Shown here: piece after piece, positions 17,581 to 25,725 of the stretch
Position numbering within the stretch: the first letter of the stretch is position 1
Layout: the number at the start of each line of letters is the position of its first letter
Source: Muribaculaceae bacterium
Lineage (GTDB): Bacteria; Bacteroidota; Bacteroidia; Bacteroidales; Muribaculaceae
Direction of reading: 5' to 3'
DNA: 43,926 bases
NCBI GenBank assembly: GCA_029057985.1
Contig: JAIDYR010000024.1
Coordinates: 1-43,926 of the forward strand
Notes under the pieces: generated by a model
What the model was told of the DNA's origin: nothing
The model's input: only the letters and a program-made list of their open reading frames with translations
The model's database searches: none
Program-made: the position numbers and the translations under genes

Positions 17581-19365
17581 ATGTCTGAATTGAAAATTCA
17601 AACACCCATCGAGGATTTCGATTGGGAAGCCTTTGAAAAAGGCAACGTAGCCGGCGACAAGAGCCGCGAAGAGGTCATGAAGACCTACGATGAGACTCTG
17701 ACAACGGCAAAAGACAACGAGGTGGTGACCGGCGTTGTAAAGAACATCACCAAGCGCGAAGTGCGCGTAGACATCGGCATGAAGTCCGACGCCATCATCC
17801 CCATTTCCGAATTCCGCTACAATCCCGACCTTAAGGAAGGCGACGAGGTAGAGGTATTCATCGAGGCTCTCGAAGATAAGAACGGCCAGCTCCGTCTCTC
17901 TCATAAGAAAGCCTGCCAGACTCGTTCCTGGGATCGCGTCAACCAGGCTCTCGAAAACGACGAAGTCATCAAGGGTTATGTCAAAAGCCGCACAAAAGGC
18001 GGCATGATCGTCGATATTTTCGGCATCGAGGCATTCCTCCCCGGCTCTCAGATCGACGTTCGTCCTATCCGCGACTACGATGCCTATGTCGACAAGACTA
18101 TGGACTTCAAGGTAGTCAAAATCAATCAGGAATTCAAGAATGTGGTCGTTTCCCACAAAGCCCTCATCGAAGCCGAGCTCGAGCAGCAGAAGAAGGAGAT
18201 CATCTCCAAGCTCGAAAAAGGCCAGGTACTCGAAGGCAAGGTCAAGAATATCACTGCCTATGGCGTATTCGTTGACCTCGGCGGAGTTGACGGTCTCGTC
18301 CACATCACAGACCTTTCCTGGGGCCGCGTATCCGACCCCCGCGAAGTTGTCGAGCTCGACCAGGATATCAAGGTTGTCATCCTCGACTTCGACAATGAGA
18401 AGAAGCGTATCGCTCTGGGTCTCAAGCAGCTTCAGCCCCATCCCTGGGATGCTCTCAGCGAAGAGATCAAGGTCGGCGATCATATCCACGGCAAAGTTGT
18501 CGTTATGGCTGACTACGGCGCATTCGTTGAAGTGCAGCCGGGTGTAGAAGGTCTCATCCACGTCTCTGAAATGTCTTGGAGCCAGCACCTCCGCTCCGCT
18601 CAGGACTTCCTCAAGGTCGGCGATGAAGTTGAAGCAGTAGTCCTCACTCTCGACCGCGACGAACGCAAGATGAGCCTCGGCATCAAGCAGCTCAAGAACG
18701 ACCCCTGGGAAAATATCGAACAGAAGTATGCTCTCGGCAGCCGCCACACTGCTAAAGTGCGCAACTTCACCAACTTCGGTGTATTCGTTGAAATCGAAGA
18801 GGGCGTAGACGGCCTTATCCACATATCCGACCTCTCCTGGACCAAGAAGATCAAGCATCCCTCTGAATTCACTTCCGTAGGCAGCGATATCGAAGTTCAG
18901 GTTCTTGAGATCGACAAGGGCAACCGTCGCCTCTCACTCGGCCACAAACAGCTCGAGCAGAATCCCTGGGATGAATTCGAAGGTATCTACTCAGTAGGCT
19001 CCATCCACGAAGGCACTGTGACTGAAGTCATGGACAAGGGCGCAGTCATCTCCCTCGAAGGTGGCGTCGAAGGCTTCGCTACTCCCAAGCACCTCGTGAA
19101 GGAAGACGGCTCTCAGGCTAAACTCGGCGACAAGCTTGACTTCAAGGTAATCGAATTCAACAAAGACTCAAAGAGAATTATCCTTTCTCACTCTCGCATC
19201 GCAGAGGATATCGTGAAGGGCGAACAGCGCGCTTCCAAACCCTCCAAGAAGCAGAACCGCAAGCAGGAAGAAGAGGTAGCAGCTCCTTCAATCGAGAAGA
19301 CCACTCTCGGCGACCTCTCCGCTCTCCAGGCTCTCAAAGAGCAACTTGCCAAGGAAGGTAAATAA
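17581..19365 (+). CDS. rpsA: 30S ribosomal protein S1
   Basis: 594 residues with six S1 (OB-fold) repeats, the full-length arrangement. Typical repeat cores are visible in order: VVTGVVKNITKREVRVDIG (about 50), GYVKSRTKGGMIVDIFG, GKVKNITAYGVFVDLGGVDGL, HGKVVVMADYGAFVEV, AKVRNFTNFGVFVEIEEGVDG and EGTVTEVMDKGAVISLEGG. S1 binds mRNA on the small subunit and aids initiation on messages with weak Shine-Dalgarno sites, as is common in Bacteroidota. Codon use is strongly biased (CTC, CGC, GAC), as expected for high expression. A small lipoprotein gene follows after 36 bases, before the terminator, and probably shares the transcript. The C-terminal tail is basic, then acidic (KPSKKQNRKQEEE). Confidence 0.97.
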   Translation: MSELKIQTPIEDFDWEAFEKGNVAGDKSREEVMKTYDETLTTAKDNEVVTGVVKNITKREVRVDIGMKSDAIIPISEFRYNPDLKEGDEVEVFIEALEDKNGQLRLSHKKACQTRSWDRVNQALENDEVIKGYVKSRTKGGMIVDIFGIEAFLPGSQIDVRPIRDYDAYVDKTMDFKVVKINQEFKNVVVSHKALIEAELEQQKKEIISKLEKGQVLEGKVKNITAYGVFVDLGGVDGLVHITDLSWGRVSDPREVVELDQDIKVVILDFDNEKKRIALGLKQLQPHPWDALSEEIKVGDHIHGKVVVMADYGAFVEVQPGVEGLIHVSEMSWSQHLRSAQDFLKVGDEVEAVVLTLDRDERKMSLGIKQLKNDPWENIEQKYALGSRHTAKVRNFTNFGVFVEIEEGVDGLIHISDLSWTKKIKHPSEFTSVGSDIEVQVLEIDKGNRRLSLGHKQLEQNPWDEFEGIYSVGSIHEGTVTEVMDKGAVISLEGGVEGFATPKHLVKEDGSQAKLGDKLDFKVIEFNKDSKRIILSHSRIAEDIVKGEQRASKPSKKQNRKQEEEVAAPSIEKTTLGDLSALQALKEQLAKEGK

Positions 19366-19401
19366 TCCGAATTCAATAAACAACAAAAACAATAACAAAT
19401 C

Positions 19402-19632
19402 ATGAAAAAGTTTCTTTTCTGCGCTGCTGCCGTAGCTATGCTCGGCCTCGCATCCTGCTCTTCCAAGAGCGAATCTGCTGCTGACACTGCAGCTCTCGAC
19501 ACTAACCCCACTCCCGACACTGTAATCGCAGTTCAGGAAGAAGTAGTAGAAGTTGACTCCGCTAACCAGCCCGTAGCTGAAGCTGCAGCTGCTGAAGTGA
19601 CTGAAGCTGTTGCTGCTGACTCCAACAAGTAA
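19402..19632 (+). CDS. 76-residue low-complexity lipoprotein
   Basis: A signal with lipobox LASC (Cys about residue 19) is followed by a mature chain of only 57 residues made mostly of Ala, Glu, Val, Asp and Thr, with almost no basic residues. It is likely a disordered acidic periplasmic or surface lipoprotein. Its codon bias resembles rpsA (CTC, GAC, GCT), and it lies 36 bases past rpsA before a strong terminator, so it is probably very abundant. The function is unknown. Small lipoproteins of this style (Lpp-like in size only) exist in many Bacteroidales, but I cannot name this one. Confidence 0.8.
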   Translation: MKKFLFCAAAVAMLGLASCSSKSESAADTAALDTNPTPDTVIAVQEEVVEVDSANQPVAEAAAAEVTEAVAADSNK

Positions 19633-19655
19633 AAAATTCTTAGCGAAATAGTAAG

Positions 19656-19690
19656 ATTCCTCCGCAAAAATTTTGCGGAGGAATTTTTTT
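19656..19690 (+). terminator. Strong terminator for rpsA and the small lipoprotein
   Basis: A perfect 14-bp stem ATTCCTCCGCAAAA / TTTTGCGGAGGAAT (19656-19669, 19671-19684) is followed by a T run. Confidence 0.9.
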
Positions 19691-19813
19691 TCGCTACCTT
19701 TGAAACTGAATTGTGAATATCAGGCAGCTCCTCGGCGTAACTTTACGCCGCCTTGCATGCTGAGATTCTGATTATCACATCCTTACATTCAGACTGATCT
19801 CTTTTTGACCCAT

Positions 19814-20176
19814 ATGTCCAAATCGCTTCCATATATCTTCCGGACTAATCTGCGAATGATAGTCGGCGCCGCTATTCTTACGATGGCAGCACTATTACCG
19901 TTCGCGGCTGAATCAGCCCCCGGAAAATGGGAGCAGGTAAAGACCGAACGCTCCGATACGCGCACGGTCGCCAAGGATTCCGACACTGAAATCAAGGCTG
20001 CCCGCGGTGTAGTCGTGGTCAACAGCACGAAATCAGTGCAAGTCAAGATATATACCATTCTCGGACGCCTTGTCAGCCGCGATACTCTCCCGGCCGGCAC
20101 TTCCCAGATCTCCATCCAGCCTCACGGAGTCTACATCATAAAGATCGGAGACCTGACCTGCAAAGCGGCCCTCTAA
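19814..20176 (+). CDS. Small secreted protein with T9SS-like C-terminal domain
   Basis: 120 residues from the ATG at 19814; an upstream TTG is in frame but unlikely. An N-terminal signal (RMIVGAAILTMAALLPFAAESA) leaves about 85 residues. The last 60 look like a type A T9SS sorting domain: VVVNSTKSVQVKIYTILGRLV, then LPAGTSQISI, HGVYIIKIGDLTCKAAL. That leaves a cargo of only about 25 residues, which is odd because this domain usually sits behind a large exported protein. It could be a surface-delivered peptide or a domain with another role. It lies upstream of ilvE, 45 bases away. Confidence 0.72.
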   Translation: MSKSLPYIFRTNLRMIVGAAILTMAALLPFAAESAPGKWEQVKTERSDTRTVAKDSDTEIKAARGVVVVNSTKSVQVKIYTILGRLVSRDTLPAGTSQISIQPHGVYIIKIGDLTCKAAL

Positions 20177-20221
20177 CATGAATTAATAAAATATCTAACC
20201 ATAAATCATCATCAAGAAAAC

Positions 20222-21250
20222 ATGACACCCGCAAATCTTGATTGGGCGAACCTGACGTTCTCCTACACAAAAACAGATTATAACGTCCGTTGCACATACA
20301 AGAACGGCGAATGGGGTCCGATTGAAGTATCCGACTCCGAGTATATCCCTCTCCATATCGCAGCCTCATGTCTGCATTACGGACAGGAATCTTTCGAAGG
20401 ACTTAAAGCTTTCCGTGGCAAAGACGGAAAAGTCCGCATCTTCAGAATGGAAGAAAATGCAAAACGATTCATCCGCTCAGCTGAAGGAATCAGCATGCAG
20501 CCCATGCCGGTAGAACTCTTCTGCGAAATGGTAAGAAAAGTCGTTAAACTCAACGAACGCTTCATTCCCCCTTACGGCACAGGCGCTTCCCTCTATATCC
20601 GTCCGCTGGAGATCGGCGTTACTCCTCTGGTTGGCGTTAGCCCGGCTACTGAATATATCGTCATCATGCTTGTAACTCCCGTAGGGCCTTACTTCAAAAA
20701 CGGATTCAAACCGATCAAGGTCTGCATGAGCCGCGAATACGACCGCGTTGCTCCCAAGGGCACAGGCTCCATCAAAATCGGCGGCAACTACGCCGCTTCC
20801 CTCAACGCCGGCCAGATGGCTCACTCCAAAGGCTATGGCAATATGCTCTACTTCGATCCTAAAGACAAGACTTATATCGACGAATGTGGCGCTGCCAACT
20901 TCTTCGCTATCAAGGATAATACATATATCACTCCCGGCTCGGAGACTGTGCTCCCCTCCATTACCAACATGAGTCTCGAAGTGCTTGCCGAGGACCTCGG
21001 AATGAAAGTAGAACGTCGCCTTTTCAAGGTTGATGAATTCAATGACTTCGAGGAATGTTCGGCTTGCGGCACCGCTGCTGTCTGCTCCCCCATCGGTCAG
21101 ATCGACGACCTCGATACCGGCGAATCCTACAAATTCGGCAAGGAAGGGGAAGCCGGCCCGATGACTACCGCCCTCTATAATAAACTCCGCGCCATTCAAT
21201 ATGGCGAAGAAGAGGATATCCATAACTGGTGTGAAGTCCTCGACATCTGA
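20222..21250 (+). CDS. ilvE: Branched-chain amino acid aminotransferase
   Basis: 342 residues of fold-type IV PLP transaminase. It transfers the amino group between glutamate and the keto acids of Leu, Ile and Val in the cytoplasm. The family pattern is clear: YGQESFEGLKAFRGKDGK, the region GTGSIKIGGNYAASL whose Lys is the likely PLP anchor, DECGAANFFAI, and ECSACGTAAVCSPI near the end. Length and start (MTPANLDWANLTF) match the group of larger bacterial BCATs. No other ilv or leu gene is in the window. A terminator hairpin starts 32 bases past the stop. Confidence 0.96.
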   Translation: MTPANLDWANLTFSYTKTDYNVRCTYKNGEWGPIEVSDSEYIPLHIAASCLHYGQESFEGLKAFRGKDGKVRIFRMEENAKRFIRSAEGISMQPMPVELFCEMVRKVVKLNERFIPPYGTGASLYIRPLEIGVTPLVGVSPATEYIVIMLVTPVGPYFKNGFKPIKVCMSREYDRVAPKGTGSIKIGGNYAASLNAGQMAHSKGYGNMLYFDPKDKTYIDECGAANFFAIKDNTYITPGSETVLPSITNMSLEVLAEDLGMKVERRLFKVDEFNDFEECSACGTAAVCSPIGQIDDLDTGESYKFGKEGEAGPMTTALYNKLRAIQYGEEEDIHNWCEVLDI

Positions 21251-21281
21251 TTCTTATAAGATAACGATAATATAGACCAAA

Positions 21282-21317
21282 CAGGCGGATTCCCTGACTT
21301 GCAGGCGAATCCGCCTG
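21282..21317 (+). terminator. Terminator after ilvE
   Basis: A perfect 11-bp stem CAGGCGGATTC/GAATCCGCCTG (21282-21292, 21307-21317), followed by a moderately T-rich stretch. It supports starting the next gene at the ATG at 21338 and not at the TTG at 21299, which lies inside the hairpin. Confidence 0.7.
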
Positions 21318-21337
21318 TCGTATCCAATATTTTACAG

Positions 21338-21919
21338 ATGTTAAATCTTGATATTCCCGACAATGATTCCGTCGGGAGCCTCATAGACAGATATTATCCT
21401 TCCGGAGAGGCTCTGCGCGAGATATTGCTGACTCACTCCCATTGCGTTGCGGAAAAAGCGCTGCGATTGGCGGATGACTATGTGATGAAGCATCCCGAAG
21501 CCCCACGCCCCGACAGGCAATTTATAGCGGAAGCCGCCATGCTTCATGATATCGGCATCCAATCATGCGATGCTCCCGGCATCTACTGCTACGGCACCCT
21601 TCCATATATCTGCCATGGAGTGGAAGGGAGTCGCATACTGGCCGAAGACGGCCTGCTACGCCATGCTCTGGTCTGCGAGCGCCATACGGGATCCGGTCTT
21701 TCCGCTGAAGAAATTGAGGAGGAAGCCCTTCCACTCCCCGCCCGCGACATGCTCCCGGTCAGTATTGAAGAGAAGATAATCTGCTATGCCGATAAATTCT
21801 TTTCGAAAAACCCCGAATCGCTCACCGAAGAAAAAGACCTTTCCTCAGTACGAAAATCCATCTCAAAATTCGGAACTGCACCGCTTCAGAGATTAGATGA
21901 TCTTACCGCGTTATTTTGA
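21338..21919 (+). CDS. HD-domain hydrolase
   Basis: 193 residues from the ATG at 21338. The HD-fold metal motif is present: H in THSHCVAEKAL (about 31-38), HD in AAMLHDIGI (about 68-76), H in CHGVEGSRIL and H in CERHTGSG. Such proteins are phosphohydrolases on nucleotides or related compounds; a specific substrate is not evident. In Bacteroidota this short form is often annotated simply as HD domain protein. It sits between the ilvE terminator and lptD, whose promoter lies in the 58-base gap that follows. Confidence 0.87.
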   Translation: MLNLDIPDNDSVGSLIDRYYPSGEALREILLTHSHCVAEKALRLADDYVMKHPEAPRPDRQFIAEAAMLHDIGIQSCDAPGIYCYGTLPYICHGVEGSRILAEDGLLRHALVCERHTGSGLSAEEIEEEALPLPARDMLPVSIEEKIICYADKFFSKNPESLTEEKDLSSVRKSISKFGTAPLQRLDDLTALF

Positions 21920-21961
21920 GCTTATTAGACTTTTTTCACATTCTATCCCAAAATTTTTTAC

Positions 21962-21970
21962 TAATTTTGC
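21962..21970 (+). promoter_or_regulatory. -7 box for lptD, possibly leaderless
   Basis: TAATTTTGC ends only 7 bases before the ATG at 21978. A start 5-8 bases after the box would place it on or next to the initiation codon. The -33 region is weak. Confidence 0.45.
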
Positions 21971-21977
21971 AGATTGA

Positions 21978-24878
21978 ATGAGACGATGGCTACCCTACAT
22001 AATTCTTCTTTCCGTCATGACAATTGTCATGGCGCATCCTGCTGCTGACCTCCGGCCGCAGGCGGGGGATATTGCATCGTCTCAGGACCAATCAAATACG
22101 CCGGGGCAATCTGCCCTGCAAGGAATCAAACGCCAATCGCTCAAAGCCTCATCTGCCAAAGACTCCATATCGCCGATATCCAACCCTCGACTGACCGATC
22201 TACCTCAATCGACACCGACTGATTCAACCTCAGCAGATTCAAAGGCAACTCCGGAGGACACCATTCCGACCGACCGCCAACGCATCACCCGACTCAATGT
22301 CGAGCAGCAAAGCAACGATCTGACGGCAGCCGTCACATTTTCCGCCAAAGACTCCCTCGTACTCATAGGTCAGAATTATGCTTATCTATATGGTGATGGT
22401 GAAGTAGAATATGAATCCTTCAAACTCAACGCCGCGGAAATAGAAATGGATCTCGATTCAGCCACAGTAGCTGCTAATGGAGTCAGAGACTCTCTCGGCA
22501 AACTGACCGGCAATCCTATCTTTGCCGACAAAGGGACTACCTATGAATCGGAGACGATGCGCTATAATTTCAAATCCGAACGGGGAATCATCACCAATAT
22601 CATAACCGAGCAGGGAGAAGGATTCCTCATGGGAGGACGCACCAAGAAAAACGCCGACGGATCTTTCTACCTTGAAGACGGGAAATATACGACTTGCGAT
22701 GATCACGATCATCCTCACTTCTATTTTAAGATCACGCGCGGCAAGATGCGTCCGAAGAAAGATGTCGTGACAGGGCCGGCCTATATGGTGCTCGCCGATG
22801 TCCCGCTCCCTTTGGCACTGCCATTCGGCTATTTCCCATTTTCAAAGGATTACTCTTCCGGCATCATCTTCCCATCTTTCGGAGATGATTATAACCGGGG
22901 CTTCTATCTTAGAGACGGAGGCTACTACTTCGCCATCAACGACAATGTCGACCTCGCATTGAAAGGTGAGATCTATACCAAAGGATCATGGGGAATCTCC
23001 GCTTACTCCAATTATGTCAAGCGATATAAATTCCGCGGCACTTTCGATATATCCTACCTCACATCCATCTACGGCGACAAAGGAATGCCTGACTATTCGA
23101 AGCAGACCAACTTTCAGGTAATCTGGAGTCATTCAATGGATCAGAAAGCCAATCCGAATCTGAGTTTCTCCGCATCGGTCAACTTCACTACCTCAGGATA
23201 TACGCGTAATGACCTCAACTCCTACTACAACAGTGCGTTTACCGAAAACACTAAGTCTTCAACCGTCAATCTGACCTATCGCTTCCCCAACTCAAAATGG
23301 AGCGTGGCGGCCAATGCCAATATTTCACAACGCACCCAGGATTCCACTCTATCCGTCTCCTTCCCCAACGTCACAGTGACATACGCTCAGAATGCTATTT
23401 TCAAACGCAAGCGCTCTGTCGGAGGTGAAAAATGGTATGAGAAAATAAGGCTGTCATATACCGGTCAGTTTCAAAACTCCTTGACCGCCCAGCAAAACCA
23501 ATTCTTCAAGAAATCTCTAATCAATGATTGGCGCAACGGCTTCAAGCATTACATTCCCATTTCGGCTACATTCTCTATCTTCAAGTACATCAACGTCTCC
23601 CCTTCCGTGACTATCAACGACCGAATGTACACCTCAAAGATCCGCCGCCAATGGGATCCGAATGTCAACGCTGAAGTCTGCGACACAACTCATTCTTTTT
23701 ATAATATTTTCGACTTCAATGCTTCCGTGTCTTTAGACACCAAGCTCTATGGGTTCTACCAGCCGATGAAATTTTTGGGCGACAAGGTCCAGATGATTCG
23801 CCACGTCCTCACACCGACCATATCTCTCTCCGCATCCCCCGACTTCTCGGCTCCCGGATGGGGAATATTCGGCAGCTATAACTATCTCGACCGAAACGGA
23901 GTCCAGCAGACTCATCGCTACAACTACTTCTCGCACGGCATATTCGGAAGCCCGACGGCCGGCAAATCAGGAGTGATTTCAGTAAACCTGGCGAATAACC
24001 TGGAGATGAAAGTCAAATCCGACAAAGACTCGACAGGAGTAAAGAAAATCTCCCTCATCGAGAATTTCTCAATCGGGCAGAGTTATAACTTCGCAGCCGA
24101 CTCAATGCGCTGGAGCAATCTTTCAACCTCAATCATGCTCCGACTCGTAAAGAATTTCAATCTCAATCTAAACGCTTCCTGGGATCCGTATACTTATCAG
24201 TTATCCTCCTCCGGATCTCCGGTCCGCGTCAATGTCCCCCGCTGGAAAGCCCATAAGGGCTGGGTCAAACTGGCCTCTACCGGCACATCATTCTCCTATA
24301 CTTTTACCAACGCTACGTTCCGACGGCGTAAGGAGACTTCATCCGGCGACGGTAATTCCGACGGTAACGACGACCCGATCAATAATAATGACATGTCGGA
24401 AGAAGAGGCATTTACGGGCGACGGCGGCGATGCTGATTTCAAGCAGAGAGTCGCCATGAGGCGCGCCAACGCCAGAAAACAGCAGGAAGACGCCGACGCC
24501 GACGGATATGCAAAATGGGAATGTCCGTGGAGCCTTACTCTCAATTACTCCGTCAACTACGGCTACGGAGACTTTAATTACGAAAAACTCGACTATCGGG
24601 GGAAATGGACCCAGAATCTATCCATATCCGGCAATATCCGCCCTACAAAGGGGTGGAACTTCTCCATGTCGGCCTCCTATAATTTCGACACCCATAAGAT
24701 AGCCTATATGAACTGCACGATTACCCGCGACCTGCACTGCTTCACTATGTCAGCGTCATTCGTGCCGGTAGGTCCGTATAAGTCATATAACTTCCATATT
24801 TCCGTCAACTCCTCGATGCTTAAAGATCTTAAATACGACAAAAGATCATCTTCGAGCAACGGCATAAATTGGTATTAG
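21978..24878 (+). CDS. lptD: LPS-assembly protein LptD (Bacteroidota type)
   Basis: 966 residues. The N-terminus is a signal peptide (MRRWLPYIILLSVMTIVMAHPA), then a Ser/Thr/Pro-rich stretch to about residue 105. The OstA-like beta-jellyroll covers about 115-270 (YLYGDGEVEYESFKLNAAEIEMDL, YTTCDDHDHPHFYFKITRGKM in part). An outer-membrane beta-barrel fills the rest (PFGYFPFSKDYSSGIIFPSFGDD marks its entry; many aromatic strands follow). LptD inserts lipopolysaccharide into the outer leaflet. An acidic, Asn-rich loop (about 780-830) interrupts the barrel. Bacteroidota LptD is longer than the E. coli protein, so the length is normal. No lptE is visible nearby. Confidence 0.9.
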   Translation: MRRWLPYIILLSVMTIVMAHPAADLRPQAGDIASSQDQSNTPGQSALQGIKRQSLKASSAKDSISPISNPRLTDLPQSTPTDSTSADSKATPEDTIPTDRQRITRLNVEQQSNDLTAAVTFSAKDSLVLIGQNYAYLYGDGEVEYESFKLNAAEIEMDLDSATVAANGVRDSLGKLTGNPIFADKGTTYESETMRYNFKSERGIITNIITEQGEGFLMGGRTKKNADGSFYLEDGKYTTCDDHDHPHFYFKITRGKMRPKKDVVTGPAYMVLADVPLPLALPFGYFPFSKDYSSGIIFPSFGDDYNRGFYLRDGGYYFAINDNVDLALKGEIYTKGSWGISAYSNYVKRYKFRGTFDISYLTSIYGDKGMPDYSKQTNFQVIWSHSMDQKANPNLSFSASVNFTTSGYTRNDLNSYYNSAFTENTKSSTVNLTYRFPNSKWSVAANANISQRTQDSTLSVSFPNVTVTYAQNAIFKRKRSVGGEKWYEKIRLSYTGQFQNSLTAQQNQFFKKSLINDWRNGFKHYIPISATFSIFKYINVSPSVTINDRMYTSKIRRQWDPNVNAEVCDTTHSFYNIFDFNASVSLDTKLYGFYQPMKFLGDKVQMIRHVLTPTISLSASPDFSAPGWGIFGSYNYLDRNGVQQTHRYNYFSHGIFGSPTAGKSGVISVNLANNLEMKVKSDKDSTGVKKISLIENFSIGQSYNFAADSMRWSNLSTSIMLRLVKNFNLNLNASWDPYTYQLSSSGSPVRVNVPRWKAHKGWVKLASTGTSFSYTFTNATFRRRKETSSGDGNSDGNDDPINNNDMSEEEAFTGDGGDADFKQRVAMRRANARKQQEDADADGYAKWECPWSLTLNYSVNYGYGDFNYEKLDYRGKWTQNLSISGNIRPTKGWNFSMSASYNFDTHKIAYMNCTITRDLHCFTMSASFVPVGPYKSYNFHISVNSSMLKDLKYDKRSSSSNGINWY

Positions 24879-24977
24879 AGTCGGCTTCCATTAGTTGCCC
24901 TGTTGCTGAATATATGCCGAACTACTATTTTTAACGGAAAAATTCCTCCGGATAAGGGAAGTTTCAAAAATATTTGT

Positions 24978-24985
24978 TAACTTTG
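24978..24985 (+). promoter_or_regulatory. -7 box before the coiled-coil/zapA/rny genes, possibly leaderless
   Basis: TAACTTTG ends 7 bases before the ATG at 24993, the same unusually tight spacing as at lptD. No TTTG at -33. Confidence 0.4.
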
Positions 24986-24992
24986 TAACGAT

Positions 24993-25301
24993 ATGCCCGA
25001 TTCCCCTTCGGCTCTGATAGCCGGAATCCAACAAAAGATAGCCCGCCTGGCTGAAAAACGCGATGAGGCTCAAGCTAAATGCTACGCTCTCGAAGCACGC
25101 ATCGAAGCTCTTGAGGCAGATCTGGCCGAACGCGACAGTCAACTTCAGCAAGCAAATCTCGAGATTGAATTCCTTACGCTCTCACATCGTCTGGCAGACT
25201 CCCCCCAGGCTCTTGCCAATGCCCGAAAGACCATATCGAGGATTATCAGAAAAGTCGACGCTGCGATCGCGCTGATTAAATCCGATCCCGCCGATCTTTA
25301 A
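24993..25301 (+). CDS. Small coiled-coil protein upstream of zapA
   Basis: 102 residues, no signal peptide. Residues about 8-70 form a heptad-rich helix with Leu/Ala/Ile at a/d positions (IQQKIARLAEKRDEAQAKCYALE, IEALEADLAERDSQLQQANLEIEFL in part). A short helical tail follows. Its size and coiled coil, and its place directly before zapA, recall ZapB, the partner of ZapA in E. coli. Sequence identity cannot be judged by eye, so this is a hypothesis. A hairpin TCTCCTT/AAGGAGA lies in the 74-base gap before zapA. Confidence 0.75.
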   Translation: MPDSPSALIAGIQQKIARLAEKRDEAQAKCYALEARIEALEADLAERDSQLQQANLEIEFLTLSHRLADSPQALANARKTISRIIRKVDAAIALIKSDPADL

Positions 25302-25375
25302 CAGCCGAGCATCTCCCTGCTCTCCTTCCTCCATGAAGGAGAAATGAATGAGCGGCTATAACTTATCGCTCCGCG

Positions 25376-25696
25376 ATGACTACGAACAGAGACAACGTCC
25401 AAATTGAAATCATCATAGCCGGAGAGCCCATAAAGCTCACCGTCCCTTTCTCACGACAGGATAGCGTCCGAAAATGCGAAAAAGATCTTAACGCCCTCTA
25501 TTCCGACTGGCGCGCGAAATTCCCGCGAAAAACCCAATCAGAATTAATGGCTATGATAGCTTATCAGTACGCATCCTTTTTTCAGGAACTCTCCGAACGC
25601 TATGCAGCGATCACATCATCACTGCAACTCACTTCGGAAAGTCTTGACGATCTGCTGAGTTCGAAGTCATCTCGTCGCGACGACGAATTAAAATGA
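25376..25696 (+). CDS. zapA: Cell division protein ZapA
   Basis: 106 residues. ZapA bundles FtsZ filaments at mid-cell. The family pattern is visible: an N-terminal strand pair (QIEIIIAGEPIKLTVPFSRQDSVRKCEKDLN in part) that forms the globular head, then a long helix with MAMIAYQYASFFQEL for dimer and tetramer contact. The C-terminal tail is polar. It is placed between the coiled-coil gene and rny, 29 bases before the latter, a gene order I associate with Bacteroidota. Confidence 0.88.
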   Translation: MTTNRDNVQIEIIIAGEPIKLTVPFSRQDSVRKCEKDLNALYSDWRAKFPRKTQSELMAMIAYQYASFFQELSERYAAITSSLQLTSESLDDLLSSKSSRRDDELK

Positions 25697-25725
25697 CATT
25701 TCACTTTGAACTCTAAATATATATC

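Noticed and set aside
17578..18858. 426-residue minus-strand frame opposite rpsA
   Set aside because: Shadow of the strongly biased rpsA codons; its Asp/Leu/Val composition is the mirror of that bias.
20477..21223. 248-residue minus-strand frame opposite ilvE
   Set aside because: Mirror of ilvE codon use; ilvE is certain.
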